From: Neobacillus sp. CF12
Lineage (GTDB): Bacteria; Bacillota; Bacilli; Bacillales; Cytobacillaceae
Assembly: GCF_030348765.1 (NCBI RefSeq)
Contig: NZ_JAUCEU010000007.1
Location: forward strand, 2,680,001-2,744,000
DNA: 64,000 bases
Direction of reading: 5' to 3'
In this document: one piece after another, positions 62,282 to 64,000 of the stretch
Numbering within the stretch: the stretch's first letter is position 1
Layout: each line of letters opens with the position of its first letter
Made by a program: the position numbers and the translations under genes
The notes under the pieces: model-generated
Told to the model about the DNA's origin: nothing
Database searches by the model: none
Seen by the model: only the letters and a program-made list of their open reading frames with translations

Positions 62282-63313
62282 CTATGCTTTCTCTGGTCGA
62301 AGAATCTCTTTCTGTTTTTTTACTAGTGCCTTAATCTCTTTAAAGCTAACAAATTTTTTCCCTTGCTCATCCCATAGACGGAATTTGAGAGAACTTAAGC
62401 TTGTTGCTAATGTGATGGTTGGAACGTTTTGTAATGGCAGTGTATTATTATGGGCTTCCTCTAGCTTATAATTTGGAACCCTTGGGCTTAAATGGTGAAC
62501 ATGATGGTAGCCAATATTTCCGGTTAACCATTGTAAAATCTTCGGAAGTTTATAGAAAGAACTGCCCTCAACAGCTGCTTTCACATATTCCCAATGTTTA
62601 TCTTCTTCAAAGTAAGAATCCTCAAAAGTATGCTGCACATAAAATAGCCAAATTCCAAGTGAACCTGATATTAAAAAGATAGGTGCTTGTACCAGTAGGA
62701 AGTTCTCCCATCCAAGTGTTAAGCATAGCACAACCGTTAAAGCAGCAATCCCTGTATTGGTTATATACGTGTTCATACGTTCATTGAACCGGGCGCCTTT
62801 TCGATTAAAGCGATTTTTAAGCAGAAACACATAAATTGGACCTAATCCAAACATAACAAGTGGATTACGATACAACCTGTATTTAATCCTCTCCCATGCT
62901 GAAGCAGCCAAGTATTCATCCACCGTAAGTACCCAAATATCACCTGTTCCCCGCTTATCTAAGTTACTGCTGGTTGCATGGTGCACAGAATGATCATGGT
63001 GCCATTGGTGGTAGGGGAACACGGTTAATATTCCCGTGATTGTTCCAAGAATTGTATTTGCTTTCCTATTCTTAAAAAAAGAATGGTGACAGCAATCATG
63101 AAAAATGATGAATATCCTTACTAAGAATCCTGCTGCAAGTACGGAGATACCCAATGTAAGTATGTATGATAAAGTAAGGCTCTTATACGCAAGGAACCAT
63201 AATAAAACGAAAGGTACCAAGGTATTAATCATCTGCCAAATGCTTGCTCGGAGATTTGATTTTTCATAAGGAGCAACTTGCTTTCGTAAATTCTTTTGAT
63301 TTTGTTCGATCAT
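62282..63313 (-). CDS. des: Acyl-lipid desaturase Des (delta-5 type)
   Basis: A 343-residue membrane diiron desaturase. Three His boxes: HDCCHHSFF, WHHDHSVHHATS and HHVHHLSPRVPNY. Four or more transmembrane helices around them. It inserts a double bond into membrane phospholipid acyl chains to restore fluidity in the cold. Order des-desK-desR as in B. subtilis. GAAGGGAA before the ATG. Confidence 0.94.
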   Translation of the reverse strand: MIEQNQKNLRKQVAPYEKSNLRASIWQMINTLVPFVLLWFLAYKSLTLSYILTLGISVLAAGFLVRIFIIFHDCCHHSFFKNRKANTILGTITGILTVFPYHQWHHDHSVHHATSSNLDKRGTGDIWVLTVDEYLAASAWERIKYRLYRNPLVMFGLGPIYVFLLKNRFNRKGARFNERMNTYITNTGIAALTVVLCLTLGWENFLLVQAPIFLISGSLGIWLFYVQHTFEDSYFEEDKHWEYVKAAVEGSSFYKLPKILQWLTGNIGYHHVHHLSPRVPNYKLEEAHNNTLPLQNVPTITLATSLSSLKFRLWDEQGKKFVSFKEIKALVKKQKEILRPEKA

Positions 63314-63384
63314 AACTACTATTCCCTTCTTTCATTTGTTATCAAAATTATAGCTCGAGCACAACACCATTTTGTAGATATAGC

Positions 63385-63413
63385 TGTCATATGCAAAACA
63401 TGATAAATGTCAT
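63385..63413. promoter_or_regulatory. Candidate DesR sites upstream of des
   Basis: TGTCAT occurs at 63385-63390 and 63408-63413 (23 bp apart), with CATGAT between them, about 75-100 bases before des. B. subtilis DesR binds a comparable place; the exact consensus was not checked. Confidence 0.45.
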
Positions 63414-63435
63414 ATTGCCCCATAACGCGAAGAAA

Positions 63436-63462
63436 GGAGAAGCTCAATTCATGAGCCTCTCC
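63436..63462 (-). terminator. Hairpin between des and the small ORF
   Basis: GGAGAAGCTCA pairs with TGAGCcTCTCC (one unpaired/mismatched base); on the minus strand TTTCTTCG follows. It could end a short transcript from 63542. Confidence 0.5.
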
Positions 63463-63479
63463 TCCCCTTTTGGGCAATA

Positions 63480-63542
63480 TTATTTTCTGCTTTCATCGTC
63501 ATTATTAACCCTAATTTTTAAAAATTTCACTATTTCATTCAT
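63480..63542 (-). CDS. Possible 20-residue small protein
   Basis: MNEIVKFLKIRVNNDDESRK, ATG at 63542, with AAGGATAGGA 8-16 bases upstream and a hairpin after the stop. N-terminal hydrophobic/basic and C-terminal acidic. Too short to be sure; no family recognised. Confidence 0.35.
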   Translation of the reverse strand: MNEIVKFLKIRVNNDDESRK

Positions 63543-63587
63543 GGTTTGTCCTATCCTTTGAATACATTTAACAAAGGGGGAATAGAC

Positions 63588-63953
63588 ATGAATCAATCGA
63601 TGTCAACAGTTAGTTTAATCCGATACGCTGTGGCCTTTGTCTTTATTACGTCAGGTGTAATGAAATTATTTAGTACAGAACTTGCGGAAGTATTTATCCA
63701 TTTAGGGCTGCCTTTTCCAGATATCATGTTGTATGGTACAGCCTTTTTAGAGATTATCTGCGGCATTCTGATCTTGCTTAATCGCAGTGTAAAAAATGCA
63801 GTTATCCCCTTAATTGGGATTATGATTGCGGCCATCATATTAACAAAGTTCCCACTCCTAAACAGTGGGATTTTACCATTCGCTTTCAAAGCGAGATTAG
63901 ATATTGTAATGTTACTACTTTTGTATATTCTTTATAAAAAATCGCCTTCATAA
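63588..63953 (+). CDS. DoxX-family membrane protein
   Basis: A 121-residue protein with four transmembrane helices (about 8-25, 45-62, 66-86, 98-115). RYAVAFVFITSGVMKL and YGTAFLEIICGILILLNR are typical of the DoxX/MauE-like family, whose members have been linked to quinone or thiol redox but are mostly uncharacterised. The ATG at 63588 follows AAAGGGGG; the frame is open earlier without a site. Confidence 0.85.
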   Translation: MNQSMSTVSLIRYAVAFVFITSGVMKLFSTELAEVFIHLGLPFPDIMLYGTAFLEIICGILILLNRSVKNAVIPLIGIMIAAIILTKFPLLNSGILPFAFKARLDIVMLLLLYILYKKSPS

Positions 63954-64000
63954 CGGCTTTTTACCAGATTGTTATACTCAATCGGTTATTTTTTTATGTT

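Overview
The window is a low-GC, AT-rich stretch of chromosome from an endospore-forming Bacillaceae bacterium (a Bacillus or Neobacillus-like species). The grounds are the B. subtilis-like gene order ygxA-ygzB-perR, bcp, gsaB, ygaE, ygaD, ygaC, ygaB, sspE, fabL, yfhS, mutY, yfhP, yfhJ, sspK, yfhH, recX, yfhE, yfhD; the spore proteins SspE and SspK; strong GGAGG ribosome binding sites; and matches to Bacillus operators (Per box, ARG box, cre, sigma-G promoter). No rRNA, tRNA or CRISPR array was seen.

Layout. 1-26.7 kb is the conserved backbone, interrupted by accessory genes: a cobalamin adenosyltransferase, a TetR gene broken by an in-frame TGA, an IclR regulator, a decayed tnpB element abutting bcp, a stand-alone 1489-residue glutamate synthase large subunit with a cre site upstream, a quinone oxidoreductase and a YcgL nucleotidyltransferase. 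A 52-bp tandem repeat lies between yfhS and mutY. A small cluster of DnaA-box-like 9-mers follows yfhD. 26.9-29.2 kb is a nitrilase-GNAT-GNAT operon. 29.2-41.6 kb is arginine biosynthesis: argC-J-B-D-carA-carB-argF, then argG-argH, both preceded by ARG boxes. 41.8-47.9 kb is a divergent redox locus: a small unknown gene plus an Mrp-type ATPase on +, and on - a membrane cytochrome-like subunit, a molybdopterin oxidoreductase, a four-cluster ferredoxin, a Rieske protein, a small membrane protein and a truncated hemoglobin. Its substrate is unresolved; nitrate is my best guess.

48-51.6 kb holds a DUF218 protein, a MITE-like element with terminal inverted repeats, a PAS-PAS-GGDEF gene with a one-base frameshift, an Mta-like MerR regulator and a second array of the 52-bp repeat in the opposite orientation. 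51.6-58.6 kb holds an AidB-like acyl-CoA dehydrogenase and a chb-like PTS operon (IIB, IIC, IIA, GH4 glucosidase, ChbG deacetylase) facing a GntR/UTRA regulator, with paired operators and a cre-like site between. 58.6-60.3 kb is an IS1595-family element with near-perfect 25-bp ends carrying an unrecognised passenger gene; it sits in the T-tract of the desR terminator. 60.4-63.3 kb is the des/desK/desR membrane-fluidity system, followed by a DoxX-family membrane protein.

The most novel items are the IS1595 passenger gene, the redox locus with its small Mrp-linked protein and helically phased TATGCA motifs, the 52-bp repeat family, and the DnaA-box cluster.
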